Shown here: positions 54,308 to 61,874 of the stretch, in pieces | How positions within the stretch are numbered: the stretch's first letter is position 1 | Layout of the letters: each line of letters opens with the position of its first letter | Assembly: GCF_034675845.1 (NCBI RefSeq) | Contig: NZ_JAUCCU010000001.1 | Coordinates: forward strand, 806,001 to 870,000 | Direction of reading: 5' to 3' | Origin: Castellaniella sp. | Lineage (GTDB): Bacteria; Pseudomonadota; Gammaproteobacteria; Burkholderiales; Burkholderiaceae_B | Length of the DNA: 64,000 nucleotides | The notes under the pieces: model-generated | Told to the model about the DNA's origin: nothing | The model's database searches: none | What the model saw: only the letters and a program-made list of their open reading frames with translations | Position numbers and translations under genes: made by a program

Positions 54308-55723
54308 TCAGGCCGAAGCCGCAGGCAGTATCTTGCCTGGGTTGAGGATGTCGCGCGGATCCAGCGCGGCTTTCAGGGCGCGCATCACATCCAGGGCATC
54401 GTCGCCGTGCTCGGCCCGCATAAAGACCTGTTTGTGCAGGCCAATGCCGTGCTCGCCCGTGCAGGTGCCGTCCATCTCGATGGCGCGCTGCACCAGACGA
54501 TGGTTCAGACGTTCGGATTCGGCCCACTCGGCGGGATTGTCCGGGTCCAGCAGCATCAGCACGTGGAAATTGCCATCACCCACATGGCCGACAATGGTGT
54601 ATGGAAAGGAAGCCGCATCCAGTTCGCGGGCGGTCTCGCCTACACATTCAGCCAAGCGGGAAATCGGCACGCAGACATCCGTGGTGCTGGAGCGGCACCC
54701 CGGACGCAGGCCCAGCCCAGCGAAATAAGCATTATGCCGGGCAGTCCATAGGCGACTGCGATCCTCGGGGCGTTCGGCCCATTCAAAATCCAGGCCACCA
54801 TGATCACGCGTGATCTGCTGTACGGTTTCGGCCTGTTCACGCACGGCAGCAGGGCTGCCATGGAATTCGAACAACAGCAAAGGCGATTCGTTCAGCGTCA
54901 GATGACTGTACTGGTTAGTGGCCCGCACCGCACCGCTATCCATGAACTCGACGCGCGCCACCGGAATCCCCATCTGGATGACGTCAATCACACTGCGCAC
55001 CGCCGAGTCCAGATCTGGAAAATTGCAGATAGCGGCCGAAATGGCCTCGGGCTGGGGATACAAGCGCACAACGACCTCGACAATAATGCCCAGGGTACCT
55101 TCGCTGCCGATGAACAGGCGCGTCAGGTCGTAGCCCGCCGAGGATTTCCGCGCGCGATTGGCCGTGGTGATGACCCGTCCATCGGCGGTCACGACCTTCA
55201 GGGACATGACGTTATCGCGCATGGTGCCGTAGCGCACGGCATTGGTCCCCGAGGCCCGGGTCGCCGCCATACCGCCCAGGCTGGCATCGGCCCCAGGATC
55301 GATCGGAAAAAACAAGCCGGTATCACGCAAGGAATCGTTGAGCTGCTTGCGGGTGACCCCGGCCTGGACCGTCGCGGTAAAGTCCTCGGGGTGCACCTGC
55401 AGAATTTGATCCATGCGGGACAGATCCACACAGACCCCGCCCTGCACAGCCAGGATATGGCCCTCTAGAGAAGACCCGGCACCAAAGGGAATCAGCGCAA
55501 TGCCATGGGCATGGCAATGGCGCGCCACCCAGGCGACGTCGTCCACCGATTGGGCATAGACCACCGCATCAGGCGGCATGGTCGGATATGGGGATTCGTC
55601 ACGGCCATGGTGCTCGCGCACGGATTGGGCGGTCGAGCAGCGCTCGCCGAAATAATCCTGCAAGGTCGATAAAAACCCTGCAGGCAACGGCCGGGGCCGT
55701 TGCGCCAGATGCAATGTGTCCAT
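54308..55723 (-). CDS. FAD-linked 2-hydroxyacid dehydrogenase, D-lactate dehydrogenase (cytochrome) type
   Basis: A 471-aa protein with the same two domains as GlcD: ALIPFGAGSSLEGHILAVQGG and GGMAATRASGTNAVRYGTMRDNV for FAD, IVGHVGDGNFHVLMLLDPDN and CTGEHGIGLHKQ near the C terminus. Overall it resembles D-lactate dehydrogenase (cytochrome)/Dld more than GlcD. It ends 19 bp before glcD on the same strand, so lactate and glycolate oxidation may be co-expressed. D-2-hydroxyglutarate is an alternative substrate. Confidence 0.85.
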   Translation of the reverse strand: MDTLHLAQRPRPLPAGFLSTLQDYFGERCSTAQSVREHHGRDESPYPTMPPDAVVYAQSVDDVAWVARHCHAHGIALIPFGAGSSLEGHILAVQGGVCVDLSRMDQILQVHPEDFTATVQAGVTRKQLNDSLRDTGLFFPIDPGADASLGGMAATRASGTNAVRYGTMRDNVMSLKVVTADGRVITTANRARKSSAGYDLTRLFIGSEGTLGIIVEVVVRLYPQPEAISAAICNFPDLDSAVRSVIDVIQMGIPVARVEFMDSGAVRATNQYSHLTLNESPLLLFEFHGSPAAVREQAETVQQITRDHGGLDFEWAERPEDRSRLWTARHNAYFAGLGLRPGCRSSTTDVCVPISRLAECVGETARELDAASFPYTIVGHVGDGNFHVLMLLDPDNPAEWAESERLNHRLVQRAIEMDGTCTGEHGIGLHKQVFMRAEHGDDALDVMRALKAALDPRDILNPGKILPAASA

Positions 55724-55845
55724 TGATTCATCATCCCGGAAAAACTTAGATGATACTCGGCATACTCTGCCGAAGCCCCAATTGGCAGCGCAGGCATTGG
55801 CGCCAGCGAGACGTCAACAGACGCAGCAGCATACGCCAAACACCA

Positions 55846-56936
55846 TCAGGCGGCACTGCCGACTGCCTTGGAATTGGCCTGGGCCAGTCGTTGGCGGCGA
55901 ACCTGCACCGCCGTGGCCAAGCGTTCGAGCAAGGCAACCGACGCATCCCAATCCACGCAGCCATCGGTGATGCTCTGACCATACACCAAAGTGCGGCCCG
56001 GCTCGAGATCCTGGCGTCCCCCCACCAGATGGCTCTCGATCATCACCCCGAACAGGCGAGCATCACCCGCCTCTATCTGCTGACAGATGTCTTCGACGAC
56101 TTCGGGCTGACGGCTGTAGTCCTTATGGCTGTTGGCGTGGCTGGCATCGACCATGATGCGGGCCGGGATACCGAATTTTTCCAGGGATTCGGCAGCAGCC
56201 TGGACGAATTCAGCCTGGTAGTTGGGGGCCTTGCCACCGCGCAGAATGACGTGGCAGTCGTGATTGCCTCGTGTCGCCACGATGGCCGAATGGCCGCCCT
56301 TGGTGACAGACAGGAAATAATGGGAATTGGCAGCGGCCTTCAGGGCGTCGATGGCAATCCGGATATCGCCCGTGGTGCCGTTCTTGAAGCCCACCGGGCA
56401 GGATAGGCCGGAGGCCAGTTCGCGGTGTACCTGACTTTCAGTGGTGCGTGCCCCGATCGCCCCCCAGGACACCAAATCGGCGATGTACTGCGGCGTGATC
56501 ATATCCAGGAACTCGGTGCCGGCAGCCCCAGGGCATTGATGTCGATCAGCAGTTGCCGTGCAGTGCGCAAGCCCTGATTGATGTCGAAGCTGCCGTCTAG
56601 GCCCGGATCATTGATCAACCCCTTCCAGCCCACCGTGGTGCGGGGCTTTTCGAAATATACCCGCATGATGATCTCTAGGTCACCGGCAAAACGCTGGCGC
56701 TGTTCGGCCAGGCGTTGGGCATATTCCAGCGCGGCTTTGGTGTCGTGAATCGAACATGGGCCAATGACCACGGTCAGACGGTCATCCTGGCCTTGCAGCA
56801 TATTGTGCACGGCATGCCGAGAATTATGCACGGTGCGGGAAATGTCCGGCGTGCAGGGAAATTCACGCATCACATGCGCGGGCGGGGCGAGCTCGCGGAT
56901 TTCTCGGATGCGAATATCGTCGGTATTGTGTGACAC
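55846..56936 (-). CDS. aroG: 3-Deoxy-7-phosphoheptulonate (DAHP) synthase, class I AroF/G/H (frameshifted)
   Basis: First enzyme of aromatic amino-acid synthesis, joining PEP and erythrose 4-phosphate. The first frame (56936 to ~56500) has IRIREIRELAPPAHV, VVIGPCSIHD and MRVYFEKPRTTVGWKGLIND. The second has MITPQYIADLVSWGAIGARTTESQ, GFKNGTTGDIRIAIDA and VDASHANSHKDY. At 56515-56525 the coding strand reads CTGCCGGCACCGAG; family proteins read L-P-A-G-T-E-F-L-D. Loss of four bases from a tandem CCGG-CCGG, or of one base, would explain it; repair gives ~363-364 aa. The gene is preceded by a leader peptide and attenuator. Confidence 0.87.
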
Positions 56937-56977
56937 GGTCTTGCTCCAATGATGTATCCGGTATTCCAGGCGGCAAC

Positions 56978-57009
56978 AAAAAAGCCGCCTGGCTGCGCCG
57001 GCGGCTTTT
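56978..57009 (-). terminator. Attenuator terminator ahead of the DAHP synthase gene
   Basis: On the minus strand AAAAGCCGCC pairs with GGCGGCTTTTTT around a 10-nt loop, a strong intrinsic terminator 42 bp before the DAHP synthase start. The segment CGCCGGCG at 56996-57003, in the 5' arm and loop, can instead pair over 8 bp with CGCTGGCG at 57054-57061 in the leader, giving an antiterminator. Confidence 0.85.
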
Positions 57010-57023
57010 GGGAAATTTGTTGA

Positions 57024-57107
57024 CTACCTAGATGTACAACGAATCCCTTCCTGCGCCAGCGGCGTTGGAAAAGTAAAAAAATAAAAGAAATAGGAAGTCG
57101 CGTTCAT
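57024..57107 (-). CDS. Aromatic-rich leader peptide of the DAHP synthase gene
   Basis: A 27-codon reading frame, too short for usual gene calls. It starts ATG AAC GCG and residues 6-13 read YFFYFFTF: five Phe and two Tyr within eight codons; then PTPLAQEG follows and the frame stops at TAG 57024. It lies between a promoter-like sequence and an intrinsic terminator just before the DAHP synthase start. Ribosome stalling at Phe/Tyr codons when charged tRNA-Phe or tRNA-Tyr is scarce should favour antitermination. The peptide itself probably has no other job. Confidence 0.85.
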   Translation of the reverse strand: MNATSYFFYFFTFPTPLAQEGIRCTSR

Positions 57108-57113
57108 TTGTTG

Positions 57114-57142
57114 ATCCTAGCACAACAACCCTTATCAGGCAA
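57114..57142 (-). promoter_or_regulatory. Candidate promoter for the leader and DAHP synthase gene
   Basis: On the minus strand TTGCCT (57142-57137), a 17-bp spacer and TGC-TAGGAT (57119-57114, extended -10) form a plausible sigma-70 promoter. Start of transcription would fall at or within a base or two of the leader ATG (57107), which would make the leader mRNA nearly leaderless. An upstream promoter is the alternative. Confidence 0.4.
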
Positions 57143-57311
57143 GCCGCAACCGACCCATTGTTGACCCGATCCCGTCTTGGTTCCGCCGACGGCATCCGTG
57201 GACAAATACGGCCATGACACCGTCGATCCGCACCGCCTGTGCGCAGCCGGGTATCCGCTGCATCGGCATCAGCCCTCTGAACACCGATGACCAATCACGC
57301 TGATAATTAAT

Positions 57312-57358
57312 TTGTGTTCTAATCATTCTATATGAATATAATAATTGAACGAATGATT
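57312..57358 (+). promoter_or_regulatory. Promoter with flanking inverted repeat upstream of ehuB
   Basis: A perfect -10 TATAAT lies at 57337-57342 with a weaker TTGTGT at 57312-57317 (19-bp spacer). AATCATTC at 57321-57328 and GAATGATT at 57351-57358 are a perfect 8-bp inverted repeat that brackets the -10, as expected of a repressor site. The DNA here is much richer in AT than the neighbouring genes. Confidence 0.6.
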
Positions 57359-57414
57359 TGATGCATATTCATTTACCGTCTAATCATGACAGACCATCCG
57401 ATCAGGAAATTCTT

Positions 57415-58275
57415 ATGAGCAAAGCACTGAAAACCAGCCTGCTGGCCGCGGCCACTTTCGTGACACTGGGCATCGCCACCAGCAGCCACGCCGCCAATCT
57501 GGCCGATATCCAAAAAACCGGCACCTTGCGGGTGGCCGTGGCCAATGAAATCCCCTATGGCTATATGGACCTGAACGACGAAGCCAAGGGTGTGGGGCCC
57601 GACACCATCAAGCACATCGCCGATGCCCTGGGCATCAAGAACATCCAATGGACCACCACCAGTTTCGGTTCGCTGATCCCCGGCCTGCAGGCCGACCGCT
57701 ATGACATTGTGGCCGCCGAAATGGCCATCCTGCCGCAGCGCTGCCAGCAAGTCAGCTTCTCCGAACCCAACAGCTCGTATGGCGAAGGCCTGCTGGTGGC
57801 CAAAGGCAACCCGGAAAACCTGCACGATTACGCTTCATTTGCCAAATCCGGCCACAAAGTCGCCATCATGGCCGGGGCCAACCAATTGGAAATGCTGCAA
57901 GCCCTGAAAGTTCCCGCAGATCAAATCGTCACGATCGCCAGCAATGCCGATGCGATATCCACCGTCGCCACGGGCCGCGCGGACGGCTATGCGGCCACCA
58001 GCCTGACCGTCAGCCAACTGGCCGCCAAAGGCAAAGGCAAGGTCGAAGCGGCCACCGACTTCAAGGACCCAGTGATCGACGGTCAGCCAGTGCGCAGTTG
58101 GGGCGGATTTACCTTTGCCCAGAACTCCGATGCCCTGCGTCAGGCCGTCAACCAGGAACTGGCCAAATTCAAGCAAACCGACGGCTGGAAACAGATTCTG
58201 GCCAACTATGGGTTTTCGGCGGAAGACGCCACGCAGTCTTTCGAGCGCACGACCGCCCAGCTGTGCAAAGACTAA
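57415..58275 (+). CDS. ehuB: Ectoine/hydroxyectoine ABC transporter substrate-binding protein EhuB
   Basis: A 286-aa periplasmic protein of the amino-acid-binding (SBP family 3) type. It starts at ATG 57415 with a signal peptide ending SSHAANL. Conserved blocks are KTGTLRVAVANEIPYGYMDLND, FGSLIPGLQADRYDIVAAEMAILPQRC and VSFSEPN. The IPGL...RYDIVAA...PQRC pattern is that of EhuB rather than glutamine binders. It is the first gene of ehuBCDA, which converges on ectABCD, strongly supporting ectoine as ligand. Confidence 0.85.
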   Translation: MSKALKTSLLAAATFVTLGIATSSHAANLADIQKTGTLRVAVANEIPYGYMDLNDEAKGVGPDTIKHIADALGIKNIQWTTTSFGSLIPGLQADRYDIVAAEMAILPQRCQQVSFSEPNSSYGEGLLVAKGNPENLHDYASFAKSGHKVAIMAGANQLEMLQALKVPADQIVTIASNADAISTVATGRADGYAATSLTVSQLAAKGKGKVEAATDFKDPVIDGQPVRSWGGFTFAQNSDALRQAVNQELAKFKQTDGWKQILANYGFSAEDATQSFERTTAQLCKD

Positions 58276-58286
58276 ACCGCTGACTC

Positions 58287-58958
58287 ATGGACTGGACCGA
58301 TTATCTGCGTCCCTTGCTGACGGGCGCCGGGGTCACGGTGCAACTGACCGTGTACTCCACGCTTCTGGGGGCGCTGTTTTCTTTTCTATTCGGTGTGGGA
58401 CGGCTGTCGCGCAACCTGGCTTGCCGCTGGGCATCCATCGCGGTGATCGAGGTCTTTCGCGGCACCTCGTTGCTGGTGCAGTTGTTTTGGCTGTTCTTTG
58501 CCCTGCCGGTTCTGGGCCAGGCCCTGGGCATCGACCTGCGTCTGCCGCCTGTGGCGGCGGGTACGCTGGCCCTTAGCCTGAACATCGGGGCCTACGGGGC
58601 CGAAGTCGTGCGCGGCGCCATCCAGGCGGTGCCCCACGATCAATACGAAGCCGCCAGGGCGCTGGATTTCACCCCCCGGCAAATTCTGTGGCGCATCGCC
58701 CTGCCTCAGGCGATTCCTGAAATGATGCCCAGTTTCAGCAATCTGACGGTGCAGAATCTGAAAGACACCGCCCTGGTGTCGCTGATCGGCCTGAGCGACA
58801 TGGCTTTCCAGGCCGAGCGCATCCGCAATATCACCCAGGACAGTGTATCCGTCTACACCTTATTGCTGCTGATGTACTTCGGCATGGCCCTGGCATTGGC
58901 CGGTGCCATGCGCATCCTGGAAATCCGCGTCGGCCGCTGGCGCAGCCGGAGAACCTGA
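58287..58958 (+). CDS. ehuC: Ectoine ABC transporter permease EhuC
   Basis: A 223-aa HisM/GlnP-type permease with about five helices (GAGVTVQLTVYSTLLGALFSFLFG near the start) and the EAA loop YEAARALDFTPRQILWRIALPQAIPEM. It starts 11 bp after ehuB and pairs with EhuD as the membrane channel. Confidence 0.85.
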   Translation: MDWTDYLRPLLTGAGVTVQLTVYSTLLGALFSFLFGVGRLSRNLACRWASIAVIEVFRGTSLLVQLFWLFFALPVLGQALGIDLRLPPVAAGTLALSLNIGAYGAEVVRGAIQAVPHDQYEAARALDFTPRQILWRIALPQAIPEMMPSFSNLTVQNLKDTALVSLIGLSDMAFQAERIRNITQDSVSVYTLLLLMYFGMALALAGAMRILEIRVGRWRSRRT

Positions 58959-58961
58959 ATC

Positions 58962-59657
58962 ATGCTGTTTGGTATCGAATGGAACACAGCCAACGACTGG
59001 ACCTTTGCCTGGTCGATTCTGCCGATCTTGCTGCGCGGCATGGTCATCACGATCAAAGCGACCTTGCTGGGCTTTCTGGTCGGGGCAGTGCTGGGACTGG
59101 CGCTGGCCGCCTTAAAGGGGGCACGCCTGAAAATCGTTTCCTGGCCGGCCCGTCTGCTGACGGAATTTCTGCGCGACACGCCGCTGCTGGTGCAACTGTT
59201 CTTCCTGTACTACGTGCTTCCGGAGTATGGCCTGGTGCTGCCTGCTTTCCTGACGGGCGCCCTGGCCCTGGGGGTGCAATACAGCGCCTACATGTCCGAA
59301 GTCTACCGGGCCGGCCTGGAATCCATTACCCATGGCCAGACCGAAGCCGCCCGCGCGCTGGATATTTCCCCTTTGCGCACTTTCGCCGTCATCATCCTGC
59401 CCCAGGCCATCCCGCGCATCATTCCGGCGCTGGGCAATTACCTGGTTTCCATCATGAAGGACGTGCCGGTGCTGTCGGTGGTCTCGGTACTGGAAATGCT
59501 GAATGTCGCCCGCATCATCGGTGACCGCAGCTTCAATTACATGGTGCCGCTGACCATGGTCGGCGGACTTTACCTGATCTTGACCCTGATCGCATCCGCC
59601 GGGGTGCGCTATCTGGACGAACACCTGCCCAAGCGCGGCATTCCTTTGCGCGGGTAG
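58962..59657 (+). CDS. ehuD: Ectoine ABC transporter permease EhuD
   Basis: A 231-aa permease of the same family as EhuC: helices GMVITIKATLLGFLVGAVLG and others, DTPLLVQLFFLYYVLPEYGL, and the EAA loop TEAARALDISPLRTFAVIILPQAIPRI. It begins 3 bp after ehuC. Confidence 0.85.
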   Translation: MLFGIEWNTANDWTFAWSILPILLRGMVITIKATLLGFLVGAVLGLALAALKGARLKIVSWPARLLTEFLRDTPLLVQLFFLYYVLPEYGLVLPAFLTGALALGVQYSAYMSEVYRAGLESITHGQTEAARALDISPLRTFAVIILPQAIPRIIPALGNYLVSIMKDVPVLSVVSVLEMLNVARIIGDRSFNYMVPLTMVGGLYLILTLIASAGVRYLDEHLPKRGIPLRG

Positions 59658-59674
59658 TGAAAGGCTGAATAATC

Positions 59675-60487
59675 ATGTCGGAAAAACCCACCCCCTCAGA
59701 CGATTCCCCCATCATTGTGATGGACAAGGTGGTTAAACGCTTCGGCGCTGCCACCGTGCTCGACCGGCTGGACTTTCAGGTCGCCAAAGGCGAAAAAGTA
59801 ACAATCATCGGGCCGTCCGGGTCCGGCAAGTCCACCGTGCTGCGGATTCTGATGACGCTGGAAAACATAGACGGCGGCCTGATCCAGGTAGCCGACAAAC
59901 CGCTGTGGCACGAATACCGCCATGGTCAGACCGTCCCGGCCAGCGAGGCCCATTTGCGCCGGATGCGCAAGGAAATGGGCATGGTGTTCCAGCAGTTCAA
60001 TCTTTTCCCTCACATGACGGTGTTGCGCAACATCACCGAATCGCCCATCCATGTGCTGGGACTGTCCCGCGAAAAAGCCCGCCAACGGGCCTTCGAATAT
60101 CTGGATCTGGTGGGCATGACCGATCACGCTGAAAAATTTCCCAGCCAGTTGTCCGGGGGCCAGCAACAGCGCGTGGCCATTGCCCGCGCCTTGGCCACCC
60201 GACCCAACATCATGCTGTTCGACGAACCAACATCCGCCCTGGACCCTGAACTGGTGGGCGAAGTCCTGAGCGTGATCCAACGTCTGTCCGAAGAACACGA
60301 CTTGACCATGCTGCTGGTAACCCACGAAATGGAGTTCGCCCGCCAGATATCCGACCGGGTGTGTTTCTTTGACAAGGGCGTGGTGGTGGAGCAGGCCCCC
60401 CCTGAGGATATCTTCAATAACCCCCAAGAGGAACGCACTCGGGATTTTCTGAAAAACTTCATGGAGGCCCGCCAAGGCATCCATTGA
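59675..60487 (+). CDS. ehuA: Ectoine ABC transporter ATP-binding protein EhuA
   Basis: A 270-aa ABC ATPase with Walker A GPSGSGKSTVLRILM, Q-loop VFQQFNLFPHMTV, signature LSGGQQQRVAIARAL, Walker B IMLFDEPTSALDPE and the switch His in LLVTHEMEFARQ. It energises EhuBCD. It is last in the operon and converges on ectD, 6 bp away, with no terminator between. Confidence 0.88.
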   Translation: MSEKPTPSDDSPIIVMDKVVKRFGAATVLDRLDFQVAKGEKVTIIGPSGSGKSTVLRILMTLENIDGGLIQVADKPLWHEYRHGQTVPASEAHLRRMRKEMGMVFQQFNLFPHMTVLRNITESPIHVLGLSREKARQRAFEYLDLVGMTDHAEKFPSQLSGGQQQRVAIARALATRPNIMLFDEPTSALDPELVGEVLSVIQRLSEEHDLTMLLVTHEMEFARQISDRVCFFDKGVVVEQAPPEDIFNNPQEERTRDFLKNFMEARQGIH

Positions 60488-60493
60488 AGGCGC

Positions 60494-61396
60494 TCAAGCG
60501 TTCTTCGGGCGCGGTGTCAGTATCTCGTCCGCCCGACGCGATGCGATATGCGCAGGGCGTGGCTGCATGCCGTGAAACGGGGCCACCAGACGATTTTCCA
60601 CACTGTTGTAGACCATGAACACATTGCTGCGCGGCCAGGGCGACAGATTGCCACCCGACCCATGCAAGGTGTTGCAATCGAAGAACACCACAGATCCCGC
60701 CGGGGCAGTCACCGCCCGCAAGCCGCCTTGTTCGGCCAGCAGGCGCAAGCTGACGGGGTCCGGCACGCCGACTTCCTGACGTCGCAGAGATTTTTTATAG
60801 TTATCCTCCGGGGTCTCGCCCACGCAGGCCACAAACTGCCGGTGCGAACCCGGGATCAGCATCAAAGGCCCATTGAACGGCGTGTTGTCCGTCAACAAGA
60901 CCGAGCAACTGAGCGCCCGCATGGCCGGCATGCCGTCTTCCACGTGCCAGGTTTCAAAATCCGAATGCCAATAGAATTCCTTGCCATCCAGCGCGGGTTT
61001 CATGTTGATCCGGGACTGGTGGATATAGACCTCGGAACCCAGAATCTGGCGCGCCACATCCAGCAGGCGCGGATCACGCGGCAGATCGGCCAGACGCCTG
61101 CCCAGCTCGTGCACCCGAAAAATCGAACGCAGGGCCGTCCCGCCGGGTTCGCGCACGACTTCTTCCCCCTCGCGGACAGCGGGCTCGTGTTCCAGGACAT
61201 CGGCTTCCTCGCGCAGGGCGCGGACTTCATCCTCATCGAACAGGCCCGGCAGGATCAAAAAGCCATCTTCCTCATAGCGCCTTAATTGGGCGGCCTGCAG
61301 CGCCTGGACATAGCGGCCTTCGCCATATACCACAGGGTCCGCCCGCGCAATCAGGGCCGCAGAACGGCTCGTCCGCGATTCATAAAAATCTTTCAT
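60494..61396 (-). CDS. ectD: Ectoine hydroxylase EctD
   Basis: A 300-aa Fe(II)/2-oxoglutarate dioxygenase that turns ectoine into 5-hydroxyectoine. The EctD signature FYWHSDFETWHVEDGMP carries two iron ligands (H-x-D) and the third His is in FFDCNTLHGSGGNLS. The start is ATG 61396 with AAGGAG ahead; the frame runs further upstream through the terminator but that is not coding. It is separated from ectC by 85 bp holding a strong hairpin. Confidence 0.94.
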   Translation of the reverse strand: MKDFYESRTSRSAALIARADPVVYGEGRYVQALQAAQLRRYEEDGFLILPGLFDEDEVRALREEADVLEHEPAVREGEEVVREPGGTALRSIFRVHELGRRLADLPRDPRLLDVARQILGSEVYIHQSRINMKPALDGKEFYWHSDFETWHVEDGMPAMRALSCSVLLTDNTPFNGPLMLIPGSHRQFVACVGETPEDNYKKSLRRQEVGVPDPVSLRLLAEQGGLRAVTAPAGSVVFFDCNTLHGSGGNLSPWPRSNVFMVYNSVENRLVAPFHGMQPRPAHIASRRADEILTPRPKNA

Positions 61397-61412
61397 CGTG
61401 AATACTCCTTTT

Positions 61413-61447
61413 AAAAACAGGCGGCCCACCATCGCTGGTGGGCCGCC
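61413..61447 (-). terminator. Intrinsic terminator between ectC and ectD
   Basis: Read on the minus strand, GGCGGCCCACC and GGTGGGCCGCC (plus-strand 61437-61447 and 61420-61430) form a perfect 11-bp stem with a 6-nt loop, followed by TGTTTTT. The ectD ribosome site begins only a few bases later, so ectD is probably expressed by read-through or its own signal. Confidence 0.8.
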
Positions 61448-61481
61448 TCCGCCACCCGGCGCACGCGCCGGGACATGCGGT

Positions 61482-61874
61482 TCAGGACGCGGTTTCCAGC
61501 GGGTAGACACCAGCGGCGTCGTGCACCTCGCGCCCGGTCAGCGGCGGGTTGAAAACACAGATGACGCGCAGCGGCGCCGTCCCGCCGCGCAGCCAGTGTT
61601 CGTCGTGCTGGTCCAACGCATACACCACCCCCGGTCCCAAGGTATATTTCCGGCCATCGGCAATGGTCTCGATTTCACCATCGCCCTCGATGCACCATAC
61701 CGCCTCCAGGTGGTTCTGATAGTGGATATGTGTCTCGGTCCCCGGTGCAATTACGGTTTCGTGAAACGAGAACCCCATCTTGTCATCCGCCAACAAAACC
61801 CGGCGGCTGGTCCAGTTGGGCGTGACGATTTCCTGATCGGTCCCGATCACTTCGCCGACATGGCGCACAATCAT
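61482..61874 (-). CDS. ectC: Ectoine synthase EctC
   Basis: A 130-aa cupin that closes the ring of N-gamma-acetyl-diaminobutyrate to ectoine. Typical blocks are MIVRHVGEVIGTDQEI, TPNWTSRRVLLADDKMGFS, HYQNHLEAVWCIEGDGEIE and YALDQHDEHWLRG. It overlaps ectB by 4 bp and is of normal family length. Confidence 0.95.
   Translation of the reverse strand: MIVRHVGEVIGTDQEIVTPNWTSRRVLLADDKMGFSFHETVIAPGTETHIHYQNHLEAVWCIEGDGEIETIADGRKYTLGPGVVYALDQHDEHWLRGGTAPLRVICVFNPPLTGREVHDAAGVYPLETAS

Noticed and set aside
57028..57294. An 88-codon frame overlapping the leader peptide
   Set aside because: It shares the DNA in another frame, has no family resemblance and lacks the arrangement with the terminator that supports the 27-codon leader.
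61397..61510. Longer EctD start at 61510
   Set aside because: It would translate the intergenic terminator hairpin and part of ectC; the ATG at 61396 has its own ribosome site and family-like start.
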